Assembly: GCA_027011835.1 (NCBI GenBank)
Contig: JALUZN010000506.1
Span: 1-5,203, forward strand
DNA length: 5,203 bases
Direction of reading: 5' to 3'
From: Draconibacterium sp.
GTDB lineage: Bacteria > Bacteroidota > Bacteroidia > Bacteroidales > Prolixibacteraceae
The notes under the pieces were generated by a model, which was not told the DNA's origin, did not search any database, and worked only from the letters and a program-made list of their open reading frames with translations. The position numbers and the translations under genes are program-made. Positions 1 through 5,203 of the stretch are shown piece after piece (position 1 is the stretch's first letter; every line of letters begins with the position of its first letter).

Positions 1-1032
1 AACCAGTACACTTTTTCTTTCATCGCTGCGGTTTAGCAGGCAGATTGCCCGTTCGTCGCCTGATAAATCTTTTATCCAGATTTCGTAATCACTATTTTCG
101 CGGTAACAATATCCCTGTTTTCCCAGTTTGTCCTGGTCGAGTGCAATGACTTCCTTGTTGGTTAGAATTTCCCGGGTTTCGGGAGTCATATTTTGAATAT
201 CGTTTCCGGCCATTAACGGAGCTGCCAGCATACACCAAAGCGAAAAATGCGTTTTGTACTCTTCGGTTGTCATACCGCCATTTCCTACTTCCAGCATATC
301 CGGGTCGTTCCAGTGCCCCGGTCCTGCATATTTCCCGAGTCCTTTTTGTTTATCGAAAATATCCATTAACGAGTTCCAGTGGTCTTTAATATCCCAGTAG
401 GTTCGCCAAAGGTGCCCCACATTGTTTGCCCACTCCCAGGGTTTCTGAAACCCCCATTCGCAAATGCTGAAAACCACCGGGCGGCCGGAGGCAAAAAGCG
501 CATCGCGCATTGTTGTGTAGGCGTAAATCGAGTGTTCCTGCGTTGAAGCGGTACATTTTGCATCTTCGCCGGTTGCATAGCACCAGTCGTATTTTAGATA
601 ATCCACTCCCCATTTTGCATAGGTTCTTGCATCCTGAAATTCGTGCCCTCTACTGCCCGGACGTCCCTGACAAGTGTATATTCCGGCACACGAATAAATA
701 CCGAATTTCAACCCTTTTGAATGAATGTAATCGGCAAGAAATTTCATTCCATGTGGAAACCGTTCCGGGTCAACAATTATTTCACCGTCGTTGTTGCGGC
801 CAATCTGCCAGCAATCGTCTATTACAACGTATTCGTAACCGGCATCTTTCATTCCGCTGTTCACCATTTCGTCGGCAATTCCCATTATCAGGGTTTCGCT
901 AACATCGCACCCAAATTTGTTCCAGCTGTTCCATCCCATAGGCGGAGTTTGGGCTAAATCATCAAATTTTTGCGCCGACAAATTTGAAAAATAAAAAAAA
1001 GCTACAATTAGTAAAAAAATATTCTTTATCAT
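1..1032 (-). CDS. Secreted GH27 alpha-galactosidase (3' end beyond window)
   Basis: An uninterrupted minus-strand frame of 344 codons starts at the ATG at 1032-1030 and runs off the left edge. Residues 1-20 form a type I signal peptide (Lys3, hydrophobic stretch, cleavage likely after LSA before Gln21), so the enzyme is probably periplasmic and soluble. The GH27 (beta/alpha)8 barrel follows: MGWNSWN at 32-38, IDDCW at 71-75, LKYDWC at 146-151 with nucleophile Asp149, CEWGF at 191-195, RTYWD at 210-214 with acid/base Asp214, and WNDPDML at 241-247. Cys42/Cys74 and Cys121/Cys151 align with two disulfides of human alpha-galactosidase A. By family knowledge it releases terminal alpha-linked galactose with retention. 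Glu192 and bulky Phe195 match the galactosidase rather than the alpha-GalNAcase version of the specificity loop. Bacterial and plant members are commonly near 400 residues, so part of the C-terminal beta-sandwich is missing. No frameshift is seen. It is divergent from the sulfatase gene and richer in GC than its neighbours. Confidence 0.95.
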   Translation of the reverse strand, partial: MIKNIFLLIVAFFYFSNLSAQKFDDLAQTPPMGWNSWNKFGCDVSETLIMGIADEMVNSGMKDAGYEYVVIDDCWQIGRNNDGEIIVDPERFPHGMKFLADYIHSKGLKFGIYSCAGIYTCQGRPGSRGHEFQDARTYAKWGVDYLKYDWCYATGEDAKCTASTQEHSIYAYTTMRDALFASGRPVVFSICEWGFQKPWEWANNVGHLWRTYWDIKDHWNSLMDIFDKQKGLGKYAGPGHWNDPDMLEVGNGGMTTEEYKTHFSLWCMLAAPLMAGNDIQNMTPETREILTNKEVIALDQDKLGKQGYCYRENSDYEIWIKDLSGDERAICLLNRSDERKSVLV

Positions 1033-1166
1033 TTTTTATTGAATAGCTGGTTTAGTTCATTTTAGTATGTATTGTGCAGTGTGTCTCCTATCTAGAGAAA
1101 AACCTGTTGTATTCATATTTTTGAAACGCGAGCATAAAAACACAAATTGTTAGATTGACAATAAAT

Positions 1167-1180
1167 TGCAAATAGTTGCA
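1167..1180. repeat. TGCAA-ATAG-TTGCA inverted repeat, candidate operator
   Basis: Two perfect 5-base arms (1167-1171 and 1176-1180) flank a 4-base spacer. The octamer TGCAAATA that begins here recurs at 1208-1215 in the same orientation, 41 bases later or about four helical turns, and there overlaps the leftward -7 candidate. Paired sites on one face of the helix suit a dimeric regulator, for example an AraC-type DNA-binding domain of a hybrid two-component sensor. The regulator class is inference and none is encoded here. The arms are too short to make a stable RNA hairpin or terminator. Confidence 0.35.
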
Positions 1181-1209
1181 TTAGATTTAGTTTCGTATTT
1201 TATAAGATG

Positions 1210-1217
1210 CAAATATA
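1210..1217 (-). promoter_or_regulatory. Possible -7 element for the alpha-galactosidase gene
   Basis: Read on the minus strand this is TATATTTG, the same octamer as the rightward -7 element, facing the GH27 gene. No TTTG or TTG lies at the expected -33 distance (around plus-strand 1236-1240). The promoter would therefore be incomplete and might need an activator. It would give a long leader of roughly 170 bases. Chance occurrence in AT-rich DNA is a real alternative. Confidence 0.25.
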
Positions 1218-1222
1218 TAATA

Positions 1223-1239
1223 AATCATTTGACTTGATT
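1223..1239. repeat. AATCA/TGATT inverted repeat overlapping the -33 element
   Basis: Five-base arms at 1223-1227 and 1235-1239 flank a 7-base spacer. The right arm overlaps the proposed -33 TTG at 1234-1236, so a protein bound here could repress or modulate the rightward promoter. Arms this short occur by chance in AT-rich DNA, so position is the main argument. Confidence 0.2.
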
Positions 1240-1263
1240 AATTTGTTTTTCAATGTATATTTG
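1234..1263 (+). promoter_or_regulatory. Bacteroidota-type promoter for the sulfatase-hexosaminidase unit
   Basis: TATATTTG at 1256-1263 is an exact match to the Bacteroidota -7 consensus TAnnTTTG. TTG at 1234-1236 lies 19 bases upstream, which fits the -33 element and its usual spacing. Transcription would begin within about ten bases downstream, leaving a leader of roughly 60 bases before the ATG at 1331. The match is by eye; in DNA this AT-rich a chance match is possible, but correct position, orientation and spacing together make it the best candidate in the gap. Confidence 0.55.
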
Positions 1264-1330
1264 TGTTACCGTAGATAATTGAGTGTAAAACCTGATTCCT
1301 GCCTATTTTGCAATTAAAATTAAAACTAAA

Positions 1331-2851
1331 ATGAATCTTTTAAAAACGCTATTCTTTGCAGCTTCTGTTTTGCTGTTTATTACAAGTTGTCAGAAACAAA
1401 AAAAAGTAATTGAGCGGCCTAATATTCTTTATATTATGTCCGACGATCACTCGTATCAAACCATTAGTGCTTACTCCGATAAATTAATGAAAACACCCAA
1501 TATCGACAGAATTGCCGATCAGGGGATTTTGTTTGAAAACAGTTTTGTGGGGAACTCTATTTGTGCTCCCAGCAGGGCTACTTTGTTAACCGGAAAACAT
1601 ACACATAAAAATGGCCAAATTGATAACAGTGTTACTTTCGACAGTGGACAGGTAACTTTTCCGAGGCTTTTAAAAGCAGCAGGCTACCAAACTGCAATAA
1701 TTGGGAAATGGCATTTGCGTAGCAATCCAACCGGATTCGATTATTGGAATATTGTTCCGGGGCAGGGGCAGTATTACAATCCCGACTTTATTGAAATGGG
1801 AAAGAAAACCCGGCACGAAGGATATGTAACCGATATTACAACCGACATTGCGCTGAAATGGTTAGACGGGCGCGACAAAAATAAACCCTTCTGTTTATTG
1901 CTTCACAACAAAGCACCACATCGTACGTGGGAACCCGATACGCTTTATCTCGACGAGTTTAAAGACAAAGTTTTTCCTGTTCCTGAAAACTTTTTCGACA
2001 CTTACGAAGGCCGGCAAGCAGCTGCCGAACAGAAATTAAGTATCAGAAAAAAAGATATGGATATTAATTACGACCTTAAATTAAACGTTAAAGGCCGTTT
2101 TGGAGAAGTAGACCATACCAAACGTATGAACGAAAAGCAGCGAGAACGATGGAATAGACATTATCTTCCGATAACAAAAGATTTTTTAGAAAAACACTAC
2201 ACCGGCGATGCATTAGACCTATGGAAATATCAACGATACATGCGCGATTATTGTGCCTGCATTCGCTCGGTCGACAAAAATGTTGGTCGTGTTTTAGACT
2301 ATCTCGACAAAAACGGATTAACCGACAATACCCTTATTGTTTACACCTCCGACCAAGGTTTTTATATGGGCGAACACGGTTGGTTCGACAAGCGCTTTAT
2401 GTACGAAGAGTCGTTCAGAACACCTCTGCTAATGCGCCTTCCTAAAGGTTATACAAGAAGAGGAAAAGTAAATGAACTGGTGCAGAATATCGATTATGCT
2501 CCAACTTTTCTCGACATTGCCGGAGTTGAAATTCCAAAAGAGATGCAGGGAGTTTCGCTAAAACCTCTATTCAATAAAAATGAAAATGTTAAATGGCGCG
2601 ATGCACTCTATTATCATTACTACGAATTTCCGAATGAACATGCAGTAAAACGACACTATGGAATTCGAACCGACCGGTATAAATTAATTCACTTTTATTA
2701 TGATATTGATGTTTGGGAGATGTATGATTTAAAGAAAGACCCACATGAAATGAATAATATATTCGGCAATACGGAATACGCTGCTGTACAGAAAAAGCTC
2801 GAAAAGAGACTTCAAGAGTTACGAGATTATTATCAGGATGATACAGAATAA
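1331..2851 (+). CDS. Lipoprotein S1 sulfatase, GlcNAc-6-O-sulfatase-like (S1_11 type)
   Basis: This 506-residue protein is a formylglycine-dependent sulfatase that hydrolyses a sulfate ester. Residues 1-20 are a lipoprotein signal ending in the lipobox ITSC, with lipidated Cys20; the following QKQKK lacks the acidic residues of surface-export signals, so I infer a periplasm-facing anchor. Asp38-Asp39 (MSDDH) and Asp341-Gln342 (TSDQG) should bind calcium. CAPSRATLLTG at 78-88 is sulfatase signature I: Cys78 becomes formylglycine, followed by Arg82 and Lys89. Signature II is GYQTAIIGKWH at 118-128. His197 (APH) and Lys354 (WFDKR) fit sulfate-contacting positions. The block from YMGEHGWFDKR to YEESFRTPLL (345-367), KDMDINYDLKL (241-251) and the C-terminal YYQDD resemble Bacteroidota GlcNAc-6-sulfatases of subfamily S1_11 as I remember them; the class is firm, the substrate less so. 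A-rich sequence, not a Shine-Dalgarno motif, precedes the start. Activity needs a maturating enzyme (anSME type) not encoded here. The hexosaminidase gene follows after 25 bases. Confidence 0.93.
   Translation: MNLLKTLFFAASVLLFITSCQKQKKVIERPNILYIMSDDHSYQTISAYSDKLMKTPNIDRIADQGILFENSFVGNSICAPSRATLLTGKHTHKNGQIDNSVTFDSGQVTFPRLLKAAGYQTAIIGKWHLRSNPTGFDYWNIVPGQGQYYNPDFIEMGKKTRHEGYVTDITTDIALKWLDGRDKNKPFCLLLHNKAPHRTWEPDTLYLDEFKDKVFPVPENFFDTYEGRQAAAEQKLSIRKKDMDINYDLKLNVKGRFGEVDHTKRMNEKQRERWNRHYLPITKDFLEKHYTGDALDLWKYQRYMRDYCACIRSVDKNVGRVLDYLDKNGLTDNTLIVYTSDQGFYMGEHGWFDKRFMYEESFRTPLLMRLPKGYTRRGKVNELVQNIDYAPTFLDIAGVEIPKEMQGVSLKPLFNKNENVKWRDALYYHYYEFPNEHAVKRHYGIRTDRYKLIHFYYDIDVWEMYDLKKDPHEMNNIFGNTEYAAVQKKLEKRLQELRDYYQDDTE
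1562..1564 (+). other. Formylglycine-precursor cysteine codon (Cys78) of the sulfatase
   Basis: The TGT codon encodes the cysteine of the C-x-P-S-R motif. In this family it is oxidised to C-alpha-formylglycine, the catalytic nucleophile as its hydrate. An intact motif argues that the enzyme is active rather than a pseudo-sulfatase. Confidence 0.9.
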
Positions 2852-2876
2852 AATAGAAATTTTAAATAGTTAAATT

Positions 2877-5165
2877 ATGAAGGAAATAGTTGGTTTTGTT
2901 GTTATTGCACTACTATTTATGGCTTGTGGCGAAAAACAATACGAGGTAAAAGAGTATAACAAGGGAATTCATATTGTTCCGCTTCCTGCGTTAATAACCC
3001 AGCAAGAGGGAGTTTTTAAACTGAATAAAAAAACAACACTAAATGTAAAAGGTACAGATGCCGAAAGTGTTGCCGATTTTTTCAAAAAGAAAATTTTAAA
3101 CTCAACCGGATTCGATTTGGATTTTGATGAGTCGGCCACTAAAAATACCATTACAATGGTTGTTGATGCTGCCAGTGGAATTGCTGACGAAGGATATCGA
3201 CTGCTTATTACTCCTGACGAAATATCTATTCTTGCAGCAACAGGGCACGGACTATTTTACGGCATGCAGTCGCTTTTGCAATTGCTTCCTGCCGAAATTG
3301 AGAGCGGGGAGAAGGTTTCGCAGATAAACTGGAATATTCCGTGCGTGTCGATAGAAGATTTGCCGCGTTTTAAGTGGCGGGGTATGCATCTCGATGTTTG
3401 TCGTCATTTTTACTCTGTCGACTTTATTAAAAAGCAACTCGACGTTATGGCCATGTATAAATTAAACATGTTGCATTTGCATTTAACCGAAGATCAGGGG
3501 TGGCGAATTGAGATTAAAAAATATCCGAAACTTACCGAAATTGGCTCGAAACGAGTTGACGAAGGAAAAGAGCATGGCGGTTTTTACACGCAGGAGCAGA
3601 TAAAAGATATTGTTGCCTATGCAGCCGAAAGACATATCGACGTTGTTCCCGAAATTGAACTTCCGGGCCACGCACTGGCTGCTTTAGCTGCATATCCCGA
3701 ATATTCGTGTACAGGGGGCCCATTTAAAGTTCGTAATGTTTGGGGAGTTGAACCCGATATTTATTGCGCCGGAAAAGAAGAGACTTTCGAGTTTCTTGAA
3801 AATATAATAGATGAGGTTACAAAATTATTTCCTTCCCAATATTTTCATATTGGAGGCGACGAAGCACCAAAAAGCAGATGGAAAGAGTGTCCTCTGTGTC
3901 AGGCACGAATTAAGGCTGAAGGTTTAAAAGATGAACACGAATTGCAAAGTTATTTTGTTCAGCGTGTAGAAAAAATGTTGCTTGCCCGCGGGAAAAAAAT
4001 GATTGGTTGGGACGAAATTCTTGAAGGAGGTTTGGCAGAATCGGCGCTGGTCATGTCGTGTCGTGGCGAGAAAGGCGGAATTGAAGCTGCCACACAAGGA
4101 CACGATGTAATTATGACTCCCGGAAACTGGGTTTATCTCGACCACTATCAGGGAAGCTCGAAAGTTGAACCGGTCGCCATTGGCGGCTATACAACGCTCG
4201 AAGAGTCGTATGGATACGAACCCGTTCCTAAAGAACTCGATAAAGAGAATGCAAAACATATTTTAGGAACGCAGGGAAATGTGTGGACAGAATATATGTA
4301 CACGCCTGAATTGCTTGAATACCGTGTATATCCGCGTATTATTGCTTTGGCTGAAGTGGGTTGGACGCAACCTGAAAAGAAAGATTTTAACGGGTTTTTA
4401 AGCAGAATGAATAACCAGTTTGTGCGGTTAGATTTGCATAACATTAACTACCATATTCCGCAACCCGAAGGCCCCATTAATACCATTGCCATTGCCGATA
4501 AAGGAACAACGCTGGAGTTTACAACAACCCGCCCAATCGATATGTATTATACACTCGATGGTACTGTGCCAACACTTCAGTCTCAAAAATATTCGGCTCC
4601 GTTTAAAGTCGATAAATCGACTACTCTCAAAATTAGAACTGCGCTTGTTTCAGGGAAAATGGGTGCTGTTCGAATCATTTCGGTTGTAAAACAAAATCCG
4701 ATTGAAGCTGTAAAAGTTGATGCTAAAAACAGTGGACTGAAACTTAAAATTGCTGATGGTGAGTTTTATTCGGTAAAAGAAATTGCAGGAATTAAAGAGT
4801 GGGAAGAGAAAATTGCAAAAGAGTATACTCCAACAAATCGAATGTTCGACTATCATCATCCAAGTGTGGGTATTTTCGAAGGTTATATAAATATTCCTGA
4901 GGATGGAATTTATCAGTTTTCTTCGAATATGGACGAGTTATACGTAGGAGGTGTTTTGCTAATTAGTAACGACGGAGAGGTGAAACGGTTCTCGCGTAAC
5001 GATGCATCGATAGTTTTAAAGAAAGGATTGCAACCTGTTAAAATGGTTTTCCTAAATAATGTACTTGGAGGCTGGCCGGCAATTTGGAATGGTATTCGAA
5101 TAGAATATAAAAACGTAAACGATGAAAAATTTACAGAGTTACGACCTGAAAATTTTGTTTACTAA
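2877..5165 (+). CDS. Lipoprotein GH20 beta-N-acetylhexosaminidase with PA14-like C-terminus
   Basis: This 762-residue enzyme should remove terminal beta-linked GlcNAc or GalNAc by substrate-assisted catalysis. Residues 1-17 form a short lipoprotein signal ending in FMAC (lipidated Cys17; Phe at -3 is unusual but tolerable). A GH20b-type N-terminal domain spans about 30-155 (from HIVPLPA). The GH20 barrel, about 160-505, shows the substrate-binding arginine in WRGMHLDVCRHF (Arg168), HLHLTEDQGWR (200-210), PEIELPGH (258-265), the catalytic pair Asp328-Glu329 in HIGGDEAPKSRW, Trp378 in GWDEIL, Tyr420 and Asp422 in WVYLDHYQ, and Trp470 in GNVWTEYM. A chitobiase-type C-terminal domain follows (about 535-605, YYTLDGTVPT at 558-567), then a PA14-like module (about 615-748, IPEDGIYQFSS at 673-683, KKGLQPVKMVF at 715-725). 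It lies 25 bases after the sulfatase, so the two are probably co-transcribed. The length fits multidomain Bacteroidota members. Whether GlcNAc, GalNAc or both are cleaved cannot be read from the sequence. Confidence 0.95.
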   Translation: MKEIVGFVVIALLFMACGEKQYEVKEYNKGIHIVPLPALITQQEGVFKLNKKTTLNVKGTDAESVADFFKKKILNSTGFDLDFDESATKNTITMVVDAASGIADEGYRLLITPDEISILAATGHGLFYGMQSLLQLLPAEIESGEKVSQINWNIPCVSIEDLPRFKWRGMHLDVCRHFYSVDFIKKQLDVMAMYKLNMLHLHLTEDQGWRIEIKKYPKLTEIGSKRVDEGKEHGGFYTQEQIKDIVAYAAERHIDVVPEIELPGHALAALAAYPEYSCTGGPFKVRNVWGVEPDIYCAGKEETFEFLENIIDEVTKLFPSQYFHIGGDEAPKSRWKECPLCQARIKAEGLKDEHELQSYFVQRVEKMLLARGKKMIGWDEILEGGLAESALVMSCRGEKGGIEAATQGHDVIMTPGNWVYLDHYQGSSKVEPVAIGGYTTLEESYGYEPVPKELDKENAKHILGTQGNVWTEYMYTPELLEYRVYPRIIALAEVGWTQPEKKDFNGFLSRMNNQFVRLDLHNINYHIPQPEGPINTIAIADKGTTLEFTTTRPIDMYYTLDGTVPTLQSQKYSAPFKVDKSTTLKIRTALVSGKMGAVRIISVVKQNPIEAVKVDAKNSGLKLKIADGEFYSVKEIAGIKEWEEKIAKEYTPTNRMFDYHHPSVGIFEGYINIPEDGIYQFSSNMDELYVGGVLLISNDGEVKRFSRNDASIVLKKGLQPVKMVFLNNVLGGWPAIWNGIRIEYKNVNDEKFTELRPENFVY
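3858..3863 (+). other. GH20 catalytic Asp328-Glu329 codons
   Basis: GAC GAA encodes the invariant DE pair within HIGGDEA. By family knowledge Glu329 is the general acid and Asp328 orients the substrate 2-acetamido group, which is the internal nucleophile. With the binding arginine and tryptophans also present, the enzyme is predicted to be active. Confidence 0.9.
4719..5120 (+). other. PA14-like C-terminal module of the hexosaminidase
   Basis: Roughly residues 615-748 follow the PA14 pattern: an approach strand, GYINIPEDGIYQFSS, a strand LYVGGVLLISNDG (688-700), KKGLQPVKMVFLNN, and a final GIRIEYK. PA14 domains often bind carbohydrate. Where many PA14 domains carry a DDGS-type calcium-site motif, this protein has NMDE (684-687). 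Boundaries are estimated by eye; a purely structural role is possible. Confidence 0.65.
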
Positions 5166-5203
5166 TTGCACCAATATTTGTTTTTTTAAAAAGCTCATCT
5201 TCA
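5166..5203. other. Short 3' non-coding end of the window
   Basis: Thirty-eight AT-rich bases follow the hexosaminidase stop. There is a T run near 5182-5188 followed by an A run, but no GC-rich stem precedes it, so I do not call a terminator. The operon could continue past the window. Confidence 0.5.

Larger units (their letters stand above)
1033..1330. other. Divergent intergenic regulatory region
   Basis: This 298-base AT-rich gap separates two genes transcribed away from each other, so it should hold the promoters of both. I found no convincing coding frame and no tRNA- or rRNA-like segment. It contains a rightward promoter near 1234-1263, a weak leftward -7 element at 1210-1217, a perfect TGCAA/TTGCA inverted repeat at 1167-1180, and an AATCA/TGATT inverted repeat at 1223-1239. 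Both start codons are preceded by A-rich sequence rather than a Shine-Dalgarno motif, as is normal in Bacteroidota. The part nearest the GH27 gene (1033-1165) shows nothing I can name. Confidence 0.7.

Noticed and set aside
366..613. Two overlapping minus-strand short frames
   Set aside because: They are alternative frames inside the GH27 gene, which is continuously open here and carries the catalytic residues.
510..902. Plus-strand open frame of 130 codons
   Set aside because: It lies wholly antisense to the GH27 gene, whose motifs are unmistakable, and its Arg/His/Leu-rich translation matches no family I recognise.
721..957. Plus-strand open frame of 78 codons
   Set aside because: Antisense shadow of the GH27 N-terminal barrel region.
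1084..1098. TCTC/GAGA inverted repeat in the GH27 leader
   Set aside because: Only four-base arms, with no nearby element giving it meaning; expected by chance.
2221..2445. Plus-strand frame of 74 codons within the sulfatase
   Set aside because: Out-of-frame shadow; the sulfatase frame is continuous and carries conserved residues throughout.
3924..4444. Minus-strand frames of 111 and 85 codons
   Set aside because: Antisense to the core of the GH20 catalytic domain; no domain or signal supports them.
5180..5203. Possible terminator after the hexosaminidase
   Set aside because: There is a T run followed by an A run but no GC-containing stem, and the window ends too soon to judge.
1..5203. 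Defence system, mobile element, CRISPR or RNA gene
   Set aside because: No array of repeats, transposase, integrase, nuclease or structured RNA signal was seen; nearly all the sequence is explained by three carbohydrate-active enzymes.

Overview
The window looks like part of a polysaccharide-utilisation-type locus from a Bacteroidota genome. The sequence signs are a moderately AT-rich composition, A-rich leaders without Shine-Dalgarno motifs before every start codon, a TAnnTTTG-type promoter, and exported or lipid-anchored carbohydrate enzymes. An environmental, possibly marine or animal-associated, member of the class Bacteroidia is my guess from the enzyme set; the genus cannot be read from this sequence.

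Layout. Positions 1-1032 (minus strand) hold the first 344 codons of a secreted GH27 alpha-galactosidase whose C-terminus lies outside the window. Positions 1033-1330 are a 298-base AT-rich divergent intergenic region with a good Bacteroidota promoter reading right and a weaker half-promoter reading left; it also has a perfect TGCAA/TTGCA inverted repeat, with the octamer TGCAAATA repeated 41 bases away. Positions 1331-2851 (plus) encode a lipoprotein sulfatase of the formylglycine-dependent S1 family that resembles the GlcNAc-6-O-sulfatase subfamily (S1_11). After a 25-base gap, positions 2877-5165 (plus) encode a lipoprotein GH20 beta-N-acetylhexosaminidase with a chitobiase-type C-terminal domain and a terminal PA14-like module. 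The last 38 bases are non-coding with no clear terminator.

How they may work together. The sulfatase and hexosaminidase are probably co-transcribed and form a logical exo-acting pair: removal of a 6-O-sulfate from terminal GlcNAc, then release of the GlcNAc. The divergent alpha-galactosidase would remove terminal alpha-galactose. Together they fit breakdown of a sulfated, N-acetylhexosamine-containing glycan (mucin-, keratan-sulfate- or polylactosamine-like) carrying alpha-Gal caps. The substrate is inference. No SusC/SusD pair, regulator, sulfatase-maturating enzyme, RNA gene, mobile element or CRISPR array is visible. I found no convincing undescribed system; the most useful leads are the shared regulatory region, the substrate logic of the gene trio and the base-composition contrast between the GH27 gene and its neighbours.
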